DNA from: Bacillus sp. FJAT-29937
Lineage (GTDB): Bacteria; Bacillota; Bacilli; Bacillales; Cytobacillaceae
Length of the DNA: 64,000 nucleotides
Direction of reading: 5' to 3'
Assembly: GCF_001509555.1 (NCBI RefSeq)
Contig: NZ_LMAS01000003.1
Coordinates: 125,100 to 189,099, forward strand
Both the position numbers and the translations under genes were made by a program. The notes beneath the pieces were generated by a model, which was not told the DNA's origin, searched no databases, and saw nothing but the letters and a program-made list of their open reading frames with translations. Every line of letters starts with the position of its first letter. The first letter of the stretch is position 1. This document shows, piece by piece, positions 17,044 through 25,958 of this stretch.

Positions 17044-18216
17044 GTGAATTCAATAGGCTTTTTTAAAAATCCAACTCAGATTATGTATGGATTAGGGGTA
17101 ACTAATCAGCTGCGAAAAATCATTGATGACCAAAACTTTAAAAATGTACTAATCATTACAGATCAGGGTATTGCAAAAACAGGACTGATTAACCAAATTA
17201 CACGGCAATTGGATAATATCAATTATTCTATCTACGATCAAACACAGCCAAATCCAACTGTAACTAACTGTAATGACGCTGTAAAGATGCTTCGTGAGGT
17301 AGATGCAGATGCAGTTATAGCAATGGGTGGCGGGAGCTCAATTGATGTTGCGAAAGCGGTTTGTCTGCTGGCAACTAATGGCGGATCCATTGTTGAATAT
17401 GAAGGGATTGATACGTGCGAGAAGGATCTGCTTCCATTAATCGTAATCCCAACTACTGCAGGTACAGCAAGTGAAGTAACTACCTTTACTGTAATAACTG
17501 ATGAAGTGCGACAATACAAGCTGACAGTAGGCGGAATAAAGCTTGCTCCAAAATGGGCATTAGTCGATCCCCTAGTAACATTAACATTGCCAAAGCATAT
17601 TACAGCATCGACTGGACTTGATGCCTTAGTGCATGCGATTGAATCATATACGTCAAAAATGGCAAATCCAATTTCGAAAGCGCTCGCAAGGGAAGCGATT
17701 CGAAAAATCAGCGGCAACTTAAGACAAGCAGTTTATAGTGGTGACAATATCACAGCTCGCGACAATATGCTTATGGGAAGCCTGCTAGCAGGATTAGCCT
17801 TTAATAATACAAGATTAGGAAATTGCCATGCTTTGAGTCATCCAGTAAGTGCGATTTATGGTGTTGCTCATGGAATTGCAAACTCCATTTTAATTCCCCA
17901 TGTTATGGAATTCAATTCTTTAGCAGTACCAGAATTGTTTAGTGATATTGCTGAGGATATGGGAGAAAACCTTCAAGGATTAACATTAATGGAGAGAGCG
18001 GCAGCGGCAGTAAATGCTGTTAAAAAGCTTTCAAAGGATATTGGGATCCCTTCTTCATTTGCAGAGTTCAATGTGGACGATTCTCAACTTGACAGAATGG
18101 CAAAGGATGCGCTGTTAAGTGGAAACATCGCTGTAAACCCTAGAATCACTACATACGAAGATGTTATAGCGTTATATCGTAAATCAATCGGAGGTGTTTT
18201 AGTTGAAGTTGTTTGA
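17044..18216 (+). CDS. Iron-containing alcohol dehydrogenase (group III)
   Basis: 390-aa Fe-ADH family oxidoreductase. The NAD-binding motif GGGSSIDVAK is at about residues 95-104, followed by the conserved PTTAGTASEVT. The iron ligands are visible as Asp and His in GLDALVHAIESY and two more His in CHALSHPVSAIYGVAHGIAN. Relatives include 1,3-propanediol, lactaldehyde, butanol and 4-hydroxybutyrate dehydrogenases. The start is GTG at 17044 with AAGGAGG upstream. It is the first gene of the operon under sigma-54 promoter 1, and its end overlaps the next SDR gene by 14 bases. Probably acts on a short alcohol/aldehyde; substrate not determined. Confidence 0.92.
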   Translation: MNSIGFFKNPTQIMYGLGVTNQLRKIIDDQNFKNVLIITDQGIAKTGLINQITRQLDNINYSIYDQTQPNPTVTNCNDAVKMLREVDADAVIAMGGGSSIDVAKAVCLLATNGGSIVEYEGIDTCEKDLLPLIVIPTTAGTASEVTTFTVITDEVRQYKLTVGGIKLAPKWALVDPLVTLTLPKHITASTGLDALVHAIESYTSKMANPISKALAREAIRKISGNLRQAVYSGDNITARDNMLMGSLLAGLAFNNTRLGNCHALSHPVSAIYGVAHGIANSILIPHVMEFNSLAVPELFSDIAEDMGENLQGLTLMERAAAAVNAVKKLSKDIGIPSSFAEFNVDDSQLDRMAKDALLSGNIAVNPRITTYEDVIALYRKSIGGVLVEVV

Positions 18217-18961
18217 TTTAAGTGGGAAAACGGCGTTGGTAACAGGTGGTGGACGAGGAATCGGAAGATCCATAGCGCTTGCGTTAGCAGAAGCAGGTGC
18301 AAACGTAGCTATAACAAGCAGAACTGAAAGTGAGCTTAAGGATACCGCAGACACTATTAGGGGATTTTCCAGAAAGGCTTATTATGCAGCTGTTGATGCA
18401 CGAAATCCAGAAGATATTAAAGGCTTTGTACAAGATGTAGTTAATCAAGAAGGAAAAATTGATATTTTAGTAAATGGTGCTGGAACAAATAGACGCCTAT
18501 CATTTTTAGAAATAACTGAAGAGGATTGGGATTTTGTCATGTCGATCAACTTAAAGACAGCAGTCTTTACATCCCAAGCTGTAATTCCTTATATGCAGAA
18601 ACAAAAATATGGGAAGATTATCAACATTGCTTCACTTACAAGTGAAGTAGCTTTTCCTAACATGGCAGCATATGCAGCAAGTAAAGGTGGAGTTTCCCAA
18701 TTAACAAAGGCAATGGCTGTGGAATTTGCCAATGATGGAATCTTAGTCAATGCTATTGGACCTGGTTATTTCAAAACGGATATGACGAAAGTTCTTTTTG
18801 AAGACGAGAAAAAAGTTGAATGGATGAATTCGCGTATTCCTTTAGGAAGAACAGGTGAAGTTGAGGAATTACAAGGAGCAGCTGTGTACTTAGCTTCACG
18901 GGCTTCAGATTATGTAACAGGTCAAACCATTTATGTTGATGGAGGATGGCTAAGCAGTTAA
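18203..18961 (+). CDS. Short-chain dehydrogenase/reductase (SDR 2)
   Basis: 252-aa classical SDR resembling gluconate 5-dehydrogenase / 3-oxoacyl reductase types. It has TGGGRGIG near residue 15, NGAGTN in place of the usual NNAG, and the catalytic SLTSEVAFPNMAAYAASKGG (Ser, Tyr, Lys). TSR at the end of strand 2 (ITSRTE) favours NADP(H). The TTG start at 18203 has GGAGGTG upstream and overlaps the end of the iron-ADH gene, so the two are translationally coupled. It probably handles a hydroxyl/keto interconversion in the same pathway. Confidence 0.88.
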   Translation: MKLFDLSGKTALVTGGGRGIGRSIALALAEAGANVAITSRTESELKDTADTIRGFSRKAYYAAVDARNPEDIKGFVQDVVNQEGKIDILVNGAGTNRRLSFLEITEEDWDFVMSINLKTAVFTSQAVIPYMQKQKYGKIINIASLTSEVAFPNMAAYAASKGGVSQLTKAMAVEFANDGILVNAIGPGYFKTDMTKVLFEDEKKVEWMNSRIPLGRTGEVEELQGAAVYLASRASDYVTGQTIYVDGGWLSS

Positions 18962-18982
18962 TAGCCTTACAGGGGGGGCAAA

Positions 18983-20221
18983 ATGAAAAAGATTTTTTCT
19001 CTAATATTGATAGGATTTATATTGCTATTGTCTGCTTGCAACGGATCAGAGAAGGCCAATGGAGACGACAAAGCATCCGATACATTAAAAATTGGTGCAA
19101 TATTCCCGTTATCTGGAGGTTTAGCATTACTTGGTGAAGAAAGCTACCGTGGAGTGGAGCTTGCAGTTGAACAGAGAAACAAAAATGGCGGGGTAGCAAA
19201 TGGTAAAAAGGTTGAGCTTGTTAAAGGGGACGCTCCAGATGCTGATTCCGCACAGTCAGAAGCAAACCGTTTGATTAATAAAGAGAATATTAAGACAATT
19301 GTTGGATCTTATTCTTCTGGCATTGCACTGGCCGCTAGTGAAGTGACTGAAAGAAATGGTGTCTTGTTTTGGGAATATGGTGCCGTTGCAGATTCAATTA
19401 CGGACCGCGGATATAATTATGTGTTGCGTACGAATCCTCCCGCATCCTACTTATCAAAAACTCACATTGATTTTATCAAAAATTATGTGGCAGATAAACT
19501 TGGGAAGAACTTAAGTGATATTAAAGTAGCGATTGCTCATGAGGATTCATCTTATGGAACAACTATTGCTGTTGAAGCAGAGAAACTAGCAGAAAAAGAG
19601 GGTATTAGCATCGTGACAATTCAGCCATATAGTGCTACCTCAAACGATTTAAGTTCTGTAGTACTAAACCTTAAAAAGGCTGAACCAGATGTCCTCATTG
19701 CAGTCTCTTATTTAAATGACGGCATTCTATTACACAGACAAAGTCAAGAATTAGGATTAAAAGTTCCAGTTGTTGTTGGCTCAGGTGGGGGTCATGATAT
19801 GACTGACTTCATAGAAGGTGTTGGTAACATAGGAGATGGTATTTTCAATGTTGCATTTCCACAATACCAAATTAACCATGAATTCACACCTGGAATGGAT
19901 GACTTTGTGAATCTTTATAAAGAAAAGTACGGTGAATCCCCTCGTTCTGGACACTCATTGGTACATTTTATGGGAACGAATGTACTTCTCGATGTAATTG
20001 ATGAAGTTAAAGAGATTGACCCTGATAAAATGCGTGAAGCAGCTATGAATTATAAGGTAGAACCAGGCAAAACCGTAACTGGATGGGGTGTCGAGTTCGA
20101 TCCAAAAACAGGACAAAACTTACTAAGTGAACCGTATGTGCATCAATGGATCGGAGGAAAGCTTTTTGCTGTATGGCCGGAAAAAGTGGCTGTACAAGAA
20201 CCACAGCTAAAAAATAAATAA
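18983..20221 (+). CDS. ABC transporter substrate-binding lipoprotein, Liv type (SBP2)
   Basis: 412-aa Peripla_BP_6 receptor lipoprotein with the lipobox LSAC (Cys19). It is the most diverged of the four island receptors in pocket-lining stretches: EYGAVADSITDR where the others have ELGAV(S/A)DSITDR, YLNDGILLHRQSQ instead of YLNDAILLARQSE, and GHDMTDF instead of GHTM(T/A)DF. It therefore probably has a different ligand preference. The start follows an AGGGGGG ribosome site. It lies in the operon of sigma-54 promoter 1, directly followed by SBP3. Confidence 0.92.
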   Translation: MKKIFSLILIGFILLLSACNGSEKANGDDKASDTLKIGAIFPLSGGLALLGEESYRGVELAVEQRNKNGGVANGKKVELVKGDAPDADSAQSEANRLINKENIKTIVGSYSSGIALAASEVTERNGVLFWEYGAVADSITDRGYNYVLRTNPPASYLSKTHIDFIKNYVADKLGKNLSDIKVAIAHEDSSYGTTIAVEAEKLAEKEGISIVTIQPYSATSNDLSSVVLNLKKAEPDVLIAVSYLNDGILLHRQSQELGLKVPVVVGSGGGHDMTDFIEGVGNIGDGIFNVAFPQYQINHEFTPGMDDFVNLYKEKYGESPRSGHSLVHFMGTNVLLDVIDEVKEIDPDKMREAAMNYKVEPGKTVTGWGVEFDPKTGQNLLSEPYVHQWIGGKLFAVWPEKVAVQEPQLKNK

Positions 20222-20246
20222 TTAATAAAAATATGGGGGAAATTTC

Positions 20247-21488
20247 ATGAAGAAGATTTTAAGCATAATGATGGTAGGCTTTCTTCTACTTTTAACAGCC
20301 TGCTCTGGTGGGGCAAGTGGAGATGGCAAAGGAGGCGAAAAGTCTCAGACATTAAAATTAGGTGCTTTATATCCTTTATCTGGTGGATTAGCTCTTCTAG
20401 GTGAAGAGAGCTTTCGTGGAGCAGAGCTTGCTATCGAAGAAGCGAATAAAAATGGCGGAATAGCAGGCGGAAAGACGATTGAATTGGTTAAGGGAGACGC
20501 TGTTGATGCAGATGCTGCTCAATCAGAAGCGAATCGATTAATCAATCAAGAAAATATTAAGTCTATTTTTGGATCTTATTCTAGCTCGATTTCTTTTGCA
20601 GCTAGTGAAGTTGCAGAAAGAAGCGGTGTCTTGTATTGGGAGCTTGGAGCAGTATCCGATTCCATCACTGATAGACAATACAAATATGTATTAAGAACAA
20701 ATCCACCCGCTTCCTATTTCTCAAAGGTGAATGTAGATTTCATAAAGGAAGTAGTTACTAAAAAATTGGGCAAAGATTTAGGAGATATTAAAGTTGCAAT
20801 TGCCCATGAAGATTCTTCTTATGGAACAACTATTGCAGATGAAGCGACAAAGCTTGCAAAAGAAGAAGGTATAAATATTGTAGCTAATCAAGGGTATAGC
20901 GCAGGAACGAATGATTTAAGCTCTGTCATATTAAATATTAAAAAAGTGGATCCAGATGTAGTAATTGCTGTTTCTTATTTGAATGACGCTATTCTTTTAG
21001 CAAGACAAAGTGAAGAGTTGGGACTAAAGATTCCAGTTTTTATCGGTAATGGCGGTGGCCATACAATGGCTGACTTTAAAGATGCGATGGGAGAAAAAGC
21101 AAACGGTATATTTGACATTGACTTCCCTCAATACCTAATTAATAAAGAATTTACACCTGGAATTGAAGAATTTATGGCACTCTATAAAGAAAAGTATGGT
21201 ACAGACCCGCGTTCTGGCCACTCATTAGCTAACTATATGGGGATGAAAGTGGTTCTAGACGTATTGGATAAAGTGGGTGAAGTTGATCCTGATAAATTAA
21301 AAGAAGAAGCATTGAAATACACAGCTGAAGCCGGAAAAACAGTTACTGGTTGGGGTGTTGAGTTCAATCAAGAAAGTGGACAAAACAAGTTGAGCCAACC
21401 ATATGTTCATCAATGGATTAACGGGGAGCTTAAAACAGTATGGCCTGAAAATGTAGCTGTTGAAGAACCTCAAATAGTGAATCAATAA
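20247..21488 (+). CDS. ABC transporter substrate-binding lipoprotein, Liv type (SBP3)
   Basis: 413-aa Peripla_BP_6 receptor lipoprotein with the lipobox LTAC (Cys19). By eye it is very close to SBP1, including long shared stretches such as AEVAERSGVLYWELGAVSD-like and YLNDAILLARQSEELGL, so the two probably arose by recent duplication. It sits immediately upstream of livH, separated by a long hairpin at 21524-21576, and is the receptor most likely co-evolved with the permease. It is separated from SBP2 by only 25 bases. The ligand is unknown; the family binds branched-chain amino acids, amides, short carboxylates or aromatics. Confidence 0.92.
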   Translation: MKKILSIMMVGFLLLLTACSGGASGDGKGGEKSQTLKLGALYPLSGGLALLGEESFRGAELAIEEANKNGGIAGGKTIELVKGDAVDADAAQSEANRLINQENIKSIFGSYSSSISFAASEVAERSGVLYWELGAVSDSITDRQYKYVLRTNPPASYFSKVNVDFIKEVVTKKLGKDLGDIKVAIAHEDSSYGTTIADEATKLAKEEGINIVANQGYSAGTNDLSSVILNIKKVDPDVVIAVSYLNDAILLARQSEELGLKIPVFIGNGGGHTMADFKDAMGEKANGIFDIDFPQYLINKEFTPGIEEFMALYKEKYGTDPRSGHSLANYMGMKVVLDVLDKVGEVDPDKLKEEALKYTAEAGKTVTGWGVEFNQESGQNKLSQPYVHQWINGELKTVWPENVAVEEPQIVNQ

Positions 21489-21523
21489 AAATAGGTTTAA
21501 ATGGATTAAGCTGAACTTTAAAA

Positions 21524-21576
21524 TTGCACCCCCTCAGAATAAGAAAAGATTAGGAGACTTTTCTGATGGGGTGCAA
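21524..21576 (+). other. Intercistronic hairpin between SBP3 and livH
   Basis: TTGCACCCCCTCAGAA (21524-21539) and TTCTGATGGGGTGCAA (21561-21576) form a 16-bp stem with one mismatch and a 21-base loop. No U-tract follows (GTGATTTGAG), so it is not a standard terminator. A likely role is to protect the upstream receptor mRNA or reduce flow into the permease genes. Confidence 0.75.
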
Positions 21577-21627
21577 GTGATTTGAGGGAGCTTCATGGAT
21601 TGTATTAACGAATAGTGAGGTGTAGAT

Positions 21628-22512
21628 ATGACAATAGTTCAAACACTTATATCAGGTCTTTTGTTGGGTGGTATTTATTCATTAATTAGTATGGGTTTGA
21701 ATTTAATCCTTGGGGTTGTAAGAATTGTAAACTTTGCTCACGGTGAATATCTTATGATCGCTATGTATATTAGCTTTCTATTTTATTCAATGATGGGACT
21801 TGATCCTTATGTATCTGCCGTTCTAGTAATTATTTGCCTATTTTTATTAGGTGTAATTACTCAAAGATTTATGATACAGCCAATTTTAGATACACCGGCC
21901 TCAACGAAAATATTTGCAACATTAGGGTTATCGATAGCCCTTCAAAATTTTGCCTTAATGACATTAAGTGCAAATCATCTTTCGGTTAAAACAAGCTACC
22001 AGACATCTGTTATTCATATTGGTGAACTTGCAGTAAGTATACCGAGGTTAGTTGCATTCGTAGCTGCAGTTTCAGTAGCTGCTATTTTATATCTATTTTT
22101 ACAAAAAACAATGACAGGAAAAGCTATTAGAGCTGTGGCGATGCAAAGACACGCAGCATTCTTGATGGGGATTAATGTAAAGAGAATCTATCTTCTAGCT
22201 TTTGGTATCGGATCGGGCCTAGTAGGTCTTGCTGGCTCTTTGTTAATGCCAATTTACTCCGTCTATCCAACAATTGGCGCATCATTCGTCCTTATTGCAT
22301 TCGTTGTTGTTGTATTAGGAGGAATGGGGAGTATGTTTGGTGCATTTTTCGGTGGATTAATTATTGGAGTAGTGGAAGCCCTTTCAGGTGTAATCTTTGA
22401 TCCAGGTCTTAAAGAAGCCATTTACTTCGTGATATTCATTATGGTTTTACTGGTACGGCCTTCCGGTATATTTAGCCTCGGTAAAGGCGCAGAGGAGGTA
22501 GGCTTAAAATGA
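21628..22512 (+). CDS. Branched-chain amino acid-type ABC permease, LivH family
   Basis: 294-aa integral membrane permease with about eight hydrophobic segments. The LivH signatures are LGVVRIVNFAHGEYLM near the N-terminus and the coupling-helix region MQRHAAFLMGINVKRIY. The closing stretch FVVVVLGGMGSMFGAFFGGLIIGVVEAL is also typical. It forms the membrane channel with LivM and is energised by LivG/LivF. It is the only such permease set in the window, so all four receptors probably use it. It overlaps livM by 4 bases. Confidence 0.93.
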   Translation: MTIVQTLISGLLLGGIYSLISMGLNLILGVVRIVNFAHGEYLMIAMYISFLFYSMMGLDPYVSAVLVIICLFLLGVITQRFMIQPILDTPASTKIFATLGLSIALQNFALMTLSANHLSVKTSYQTSVIHIGELAVSIPRLVAFVAAVSVAAILYLFLQKTMTGKAIRAVAMQRHAAFLMGINVKRIYLLAFGIGSGLVGLAGSLLMPIYSVYPTIGASFVLIAFVVVVLGGMGSMFGAFFGGLIIGVVEALSGVIFDPGLKEAIYFVIFIMVLLVRPSGIFSLGKGAEEVGLK

Positions 22513-23522
22513 TGCAATTACTGTCTAAGAGAACACTTCTAATGCTATTTGGGATTATGCTGCTTGTTGTTCCATTTGTTATTCAAAATAAATTCTATTT
22601 AAATATTTTTATCCTTATATTGTTGTATGCAACGATTGCGGGAGCTTGGAATATCTTAGGTGGATACGGTGGTCAATTATCTCTGGGTCATGCAATCTTT
22701 TTCGGATTAGGGGCTTATTCATCCACATTATTGTATCTAAATTTCGGTGTTAGTCCTTGGTTTGGATTTATTATTGCCGCGGTAATATCTATTATTGTAG
22801 GTTTATTGATTGGTTGGCCAGCATTTAGATTAAGAGGAACATATTTTACATTAACGACCATTGCATTTGCTGAAGTAATTCGCCACTTAACATTATATTT
22901 CAGGGATTTAACAAAGGGATCGATAGGAGTCAATATTCGATTTGAGCCGAGTTTTTCAAATCTTATTTTTAGAGAATATAGTACCTATTATTTTGTTGTA
23001 TTAGGGTTATTTGTAATTAGTATAATCATCGCAACTTGGGTGGATAAAACAAAAATTGGTTATTATTTGAAAGCAATTCGTGAAGATGAGGATGGAGCCG
23101 AAACCCTTGGGATTAATGTAACAAAATATAAAATGATTGCTATGGCAATCAGCGCAGGAATGACTGGAATTGCCGGTGTTTTCTACGCTCAGTTTATGTT
23201 GTTCTTTGAACCAATCTCAGTTTTTAACATGAATTTCTCAGTGGAAATTGCGTTGATAGCTATTATAGGCGGGGTTGGAACGGTATTTGGGCCAGTTTTA
23301 GGGGCTTTTATTATTATCCCTCTAAATGAGCTTTTACGTTCTACTTTTCCATCATTAAATGGAATGAATTATTTAATTTATGGAATTGTATTAATCTTAA
23401 TCGTATCTTTTCTGCCAAATGGCTTGCTTCCAATACTTAAGAAAATTCCAGAAAAATTGAAAGGCTTGAATAAAAAAAACATCAAGGTTGAGGATGGTGA
23501 AAAAATTGATTATTCAAGTTAA
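22509..23522 (+). CDS. Branched-chain amino acid-type ABC permease, LivM family
   Basis: 337-aa membrane permease partner of LivH. The family motifs are GGYGGQLSLGHAIFFGLGAY in the N-terminal half, the coupling stretch AIREDEDGAETLGINVTKYK, and the C-terminal IGGVGTVFGPVLGAFIIIPL. About nine to ten hydrophobic segments are visible. Start ATG overlaps the livH stop by 4 bases; the 3' end overlaps livG. The basic tail (KKIPEKLKGLNKKNIKVEDG) would be cytoplasmic. Confidence 0.93.
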   Translation: MMQLLSKRTLLMLFGIMLLVVPFVIQNKFYLNIFILILLYATIAGAWNILGGYGGQLSLGHAIFFGLGAYSSTLLYLNFGVSPWFGFIIAAVISIIVGLLIGWPAFRLRGTYFTLTTIAFAEVIRHLTLYFRDLTKGSIGVNIRFEPSFSNLIFREYSTYYFVVLGLFVISIIIATWVDKTKIGYYLKAIREDEDGAETLGINVTKYKMIAMAISAGMTGIAGVFYAQFMLFFEPISVFNMNFSVEIALIAIIGGVGTVFGPVLGAFIIIPLNELLRSTFPSLNGMNYLIYGIVLILIVSFLPNGLLPILKKIPEKLKGLNKKNIKVEDGEKIDYSS

Positions 23523-24228
23523 AGAAGTTTCAAAGCATTTTGGAGGATTGAAAGCAGTAAATAATGTTTCTTTTGATGTAGCTAAAAACGAAATCGTTGG
23601 CATTATTGGCCCAAATGGTGCGGGTAAAACAACGCTGTTTAACTTAATTTCTGGTTCGCTGCCAGTAACAAGTGGACAGGTAATATTCAATAACGAAGAG
23701 ATTACAAGCCAAAAGCCATATATAATTTGTAAAAAAGGGATTGGAAGGACATACCAAATAGTTAAGCCTTTTGGAAATATATCTGTATTAGAAAATGTTA
23801 TGGTTGGTGCCTTTAACAAAGCAACGAGCACAAAAGAGGCAAGGGAATTCAGTCTAGAGATTTTAAAAAAGGTTGGTTTATATAATAAGAAGGATCAGGT
23901 TGGAAAAAGCTTAACTATTGCTGATAAGAAGCGTCTAGAGGTTGCAAAAGCATTAGCAACACAGCCGACTGTTCTACTGTTGGATGAAGTTATGGCTGGT
24001 TTGAATCCAAGTGAGGTAAAGGAAATTCTTCCGATGATCAGAAGTTTAAGGGATAGTGGAATTACTATCATCCTTATTGAGCATATCATGGAAGTGGTTA
24101 TGTCGGTTAGCGATCGCATCGTTGTAGTGCATCATGGTGAAAAAATAGCTGAAGGTACACCGACAGAAATTACGAACAATCCAGAAGTAATTAAAGCTTA
24201 TCTTGGGGAGGAATTGAGCTTTGCTTAA
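23494..24228 (+). CDS. Branched-chain amino acid-type ABC ATPase, LivG family
   Basis: About 244-aa cytoplasmic ATPase. Walker A is GPNGAGKTT. The ABC signature position is degenerate (VGKSLTIADKKRLEVAKAL in place of LSYGQQR), followed by Walker B LLLDEVMAGLNP and the switch IEHIME. The C-terminal VVVHHGEKIAEGTP...YLGEE is typical of LivG. The degenerate signature loop is worth noting, since LivF carries a canonical one. The start is uncertain among TTG 23488, ATG 23494 and TTG 23506, all inside the end of livM; I chose the ATG. Confidence 0.9.
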   Translation: MVKKLIIQVKEVSKHFGGLKAVNNVSFDVAKNEIVGIIGPNGAGKTTLFNLISGSLPVTSGQVIFNNEEITSQKPYIICKKGIGRTYQIVKPFGNISVLENVMVGAFNKATSTKEAREFSLEILKKVGLYNKKDQVGKSLTIADKKRLEVAKALATQPTVLLLDEVMAGLNPSEVKEILPMIRSLRDSGITIILIEHIMEVVMSVSDRIVVVHHGEKIAEGTPTEITNNPEVIKAYLGEELSFA

Positions 24229-24925
24229 ATTACAAAATGTAAACTTATTCTACGGCGAAATCCAAGCCCTATGGGACTTATCAATGGAAATACAAGAAGG
24301 TCAAATCGCTGCATTATTAGGAGCAAATGCGGCTGGAAAATCAAGTACAATCAATGCTATTTCAGGAATTGAAAAAATTTCAAGCGGGGAAATCACCTTC
24401 TTAGGCAAAGAGATTCACAAAATGAGCCCGCATGAAATTGTGGAAGAAGGAATCATTCAAGTACCAGAAGGAAGAAAGTTGTTTAACTATATGCCAATTC
24501 AAGAAAATTTGGAGCTGGGGGCATATTCAAAACGAGCAAAAAAGGATTTCAAGAAAAACCTCCGCTTCGTATATGACTTATTCCCAATTTTAGAGGAAAG
24601 AAAAAGTCAAATGGCCGGAGATCTGAGCGGCGGGCAACAGCAAATGGTTGCTATTGCAAGAGGACTGATGTCCAACCCAAAACTATTGATAATTGATGAA
24701 CTATCACTTGGGTTAGCACCAATTTTAGTGCAGCAGTTATTAAAGGACTTAGTAAATATAAGAAATACCGGAATTACTATATTACTAGTTGAACAAAATG
24801 TTCAACAGTCTTTGGCTATTGCTAGTGATGCCTATGTACTTGAAAATGGAAGACTGGCATTATCCGGAAATGCAGGGGAATTAATCAACGATCCACATCT
24901 GAAAAAAGCTTACCTCGGAATGTAG
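24221..24925 (+). CDS. Branched-chain amino acid-type ABC ATPase, LivF family
   Basis: 234-aa cytoplasmic ATPase partner of LivG. It has Walker A GANAAGKSS (Ala replaces the usual Gly), the canonical signature DLSGGQQQMVAIARGL, Walker B LLIIDELSLGLAP and the switch VEQNVQQ. The TTG start at 24221 overlaps the livG stop by 8 bases with GGGGAGGA upstream, so livHMGF is tightly coupled. GEFTI-like LivF features (IIQVPEGRKLFNYMPIQENL) are present. Confidence 0.93.
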   Translation: MLKLQNVNLFYGEIQALWDLSMEIQEGQIAALLGANAAGKSSTINAISGIEKISSGEITFLGKEIHKMSPHEIVEEGIIQVPEGRKLFNYMPIQENLELGAYSKRAKKDFKKNLRFVYDLFPILEERKSQMAGDLSGGQQQMVAIARGLMSNPKLLIIDELSLGLAPILVQQLLKDLVNIRNTGITILLVEQNVQQSLAIASDAYVLENGRLALSGNAGELINDPHLKKAYLGM

Positions 24926-24936
24926 AGGTGTAATGC

Positions 24937-25941
24937 ATGAGAGCAGCTATTAAAACAGATAATGAAGGGGAAATTATCCTTCAGGAAATTGACCAACCAA
25001 AGCTATCCAGTGGTGAAGTGCTCATTAAAGTAAAATACTGTGGTATTTGCGGGAGCGATCTTCATGCATATAAACATTCTAAAGGCTATGAATTTGTTCC
25101 AAAACCAATAGTTATGGGTCATGAATTTTCAGGCGTAGTTGTTGATGTCTTTGATGCTTCTTTAGAGCATTTAAAAGGTAAAAACGTCATCGTTGAAGCA
25201 ATGAATTATTGTGGTAAATGTGAAAACTGTCTGATTGGACGCAAATCAATCTGTACTCAAAATAAAGTTATTGGTCTCCACTTCGATGGCGGTATGGCAC
25301 AGTTTGTAAAAACAAAGGCACTGTATGTTAGGGAAATTCCAAATGGAATACCTCACCAATTAGCAGCTTTATGTGAGCCGATGTCTATCGCTGTACATGC
25401 CGTCCGTCAAGCAGGAGAAATTTCAAAGACTGATATGATTCTTGTGCAAGGACCAGGAATTATTGGCTTTTTTGTAAGCTTAATTCTTGCTCAGAAAGGC
25501 GCCAAGGTTTATCTGTCGGGATTGGAACAGGATTATAAAAGCAGATTGTCAAAATGCCAGACATTCGGAGTAATTCCACATATTGTTGAGTCAGGGAATT
25601 TAGATGAGAAGGTGGACATTGTATTTGAATGTTCTGGTTCAAATATAGCAGTGAAATCAGGATTCCGCAGTCTGAAAAAAGGCGGAAAGGCTGTTTTAGT
25701 AGCGTTATATGAACATGAGACCACCCTGTTTTTAACGGAATTAGTAAGAAGTGAGATACTCATTAATACTAGCTATGGGTCCAATCCAGAAGATTATGAT
25801 GAGGCATTTTCTGTATTAGACTCACTATCAGAAAAATTGATAGACATTATGACGATTTATCCTTTGACTGAGGTAACACAAGCCTTTGAAGATGGGTTGA
25901 ATCAAGAAGTACTAAAGCCAATACTGGCAATAAGCGAATAA
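24937..25941 (+). CDS. Zinc-dependent MDR dehydrogenase 2 (butanediol/sorbitol DH-like)
   Basis: 334-aa medium-chain dehydrogenase, paralogue of the one at 14513. The catalytic zinc motif CGICGSDLHAY and GHEFSG are present, with the structural-zinc cysteines CGKCENCLIGRKSIC and the Rossmann motif GPGIIGFF. It lies 12 bases after livF, in the same operon as the transporter, so it probably oxidises or reduces the imported compound or a close derivative. The substrate is unknown; acyloin/diol or polyol dehydrogenation is the family expectation. Confidence 0.88.
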   Translation: MRAAIKTDNEGEIILQEIDQPKLSSGEVLIKVKYCGICGSDLHAYKHSKGYEFVPKPIVMGHEFSGVVVDVFDASLEHLKGKNVIVEAMNYCGKCENCLIGRKSICTQNKVIGLHFDGGMAQFVKTKALYVREIPNGIPHQLAALCEPMSIAVHAVRQAGEISKTDMILVQGPGIIGFFVSLILAQKGAKVYLSGLEQDYKSRLSKCQTFGVIPHIVESGNLDEKVDIVFECSGSNIAVKSGFRSLKKGGKAVLVALYEHETTLFLTELVRSEILINTSYGSNPEDYDEAFSVLDSLSEKLIDIMTIYPLTEVTQAFEDGLNQEVLKPILAISE

Positions 25942-25958
25942 AAAAAGGGGTGAATAGC

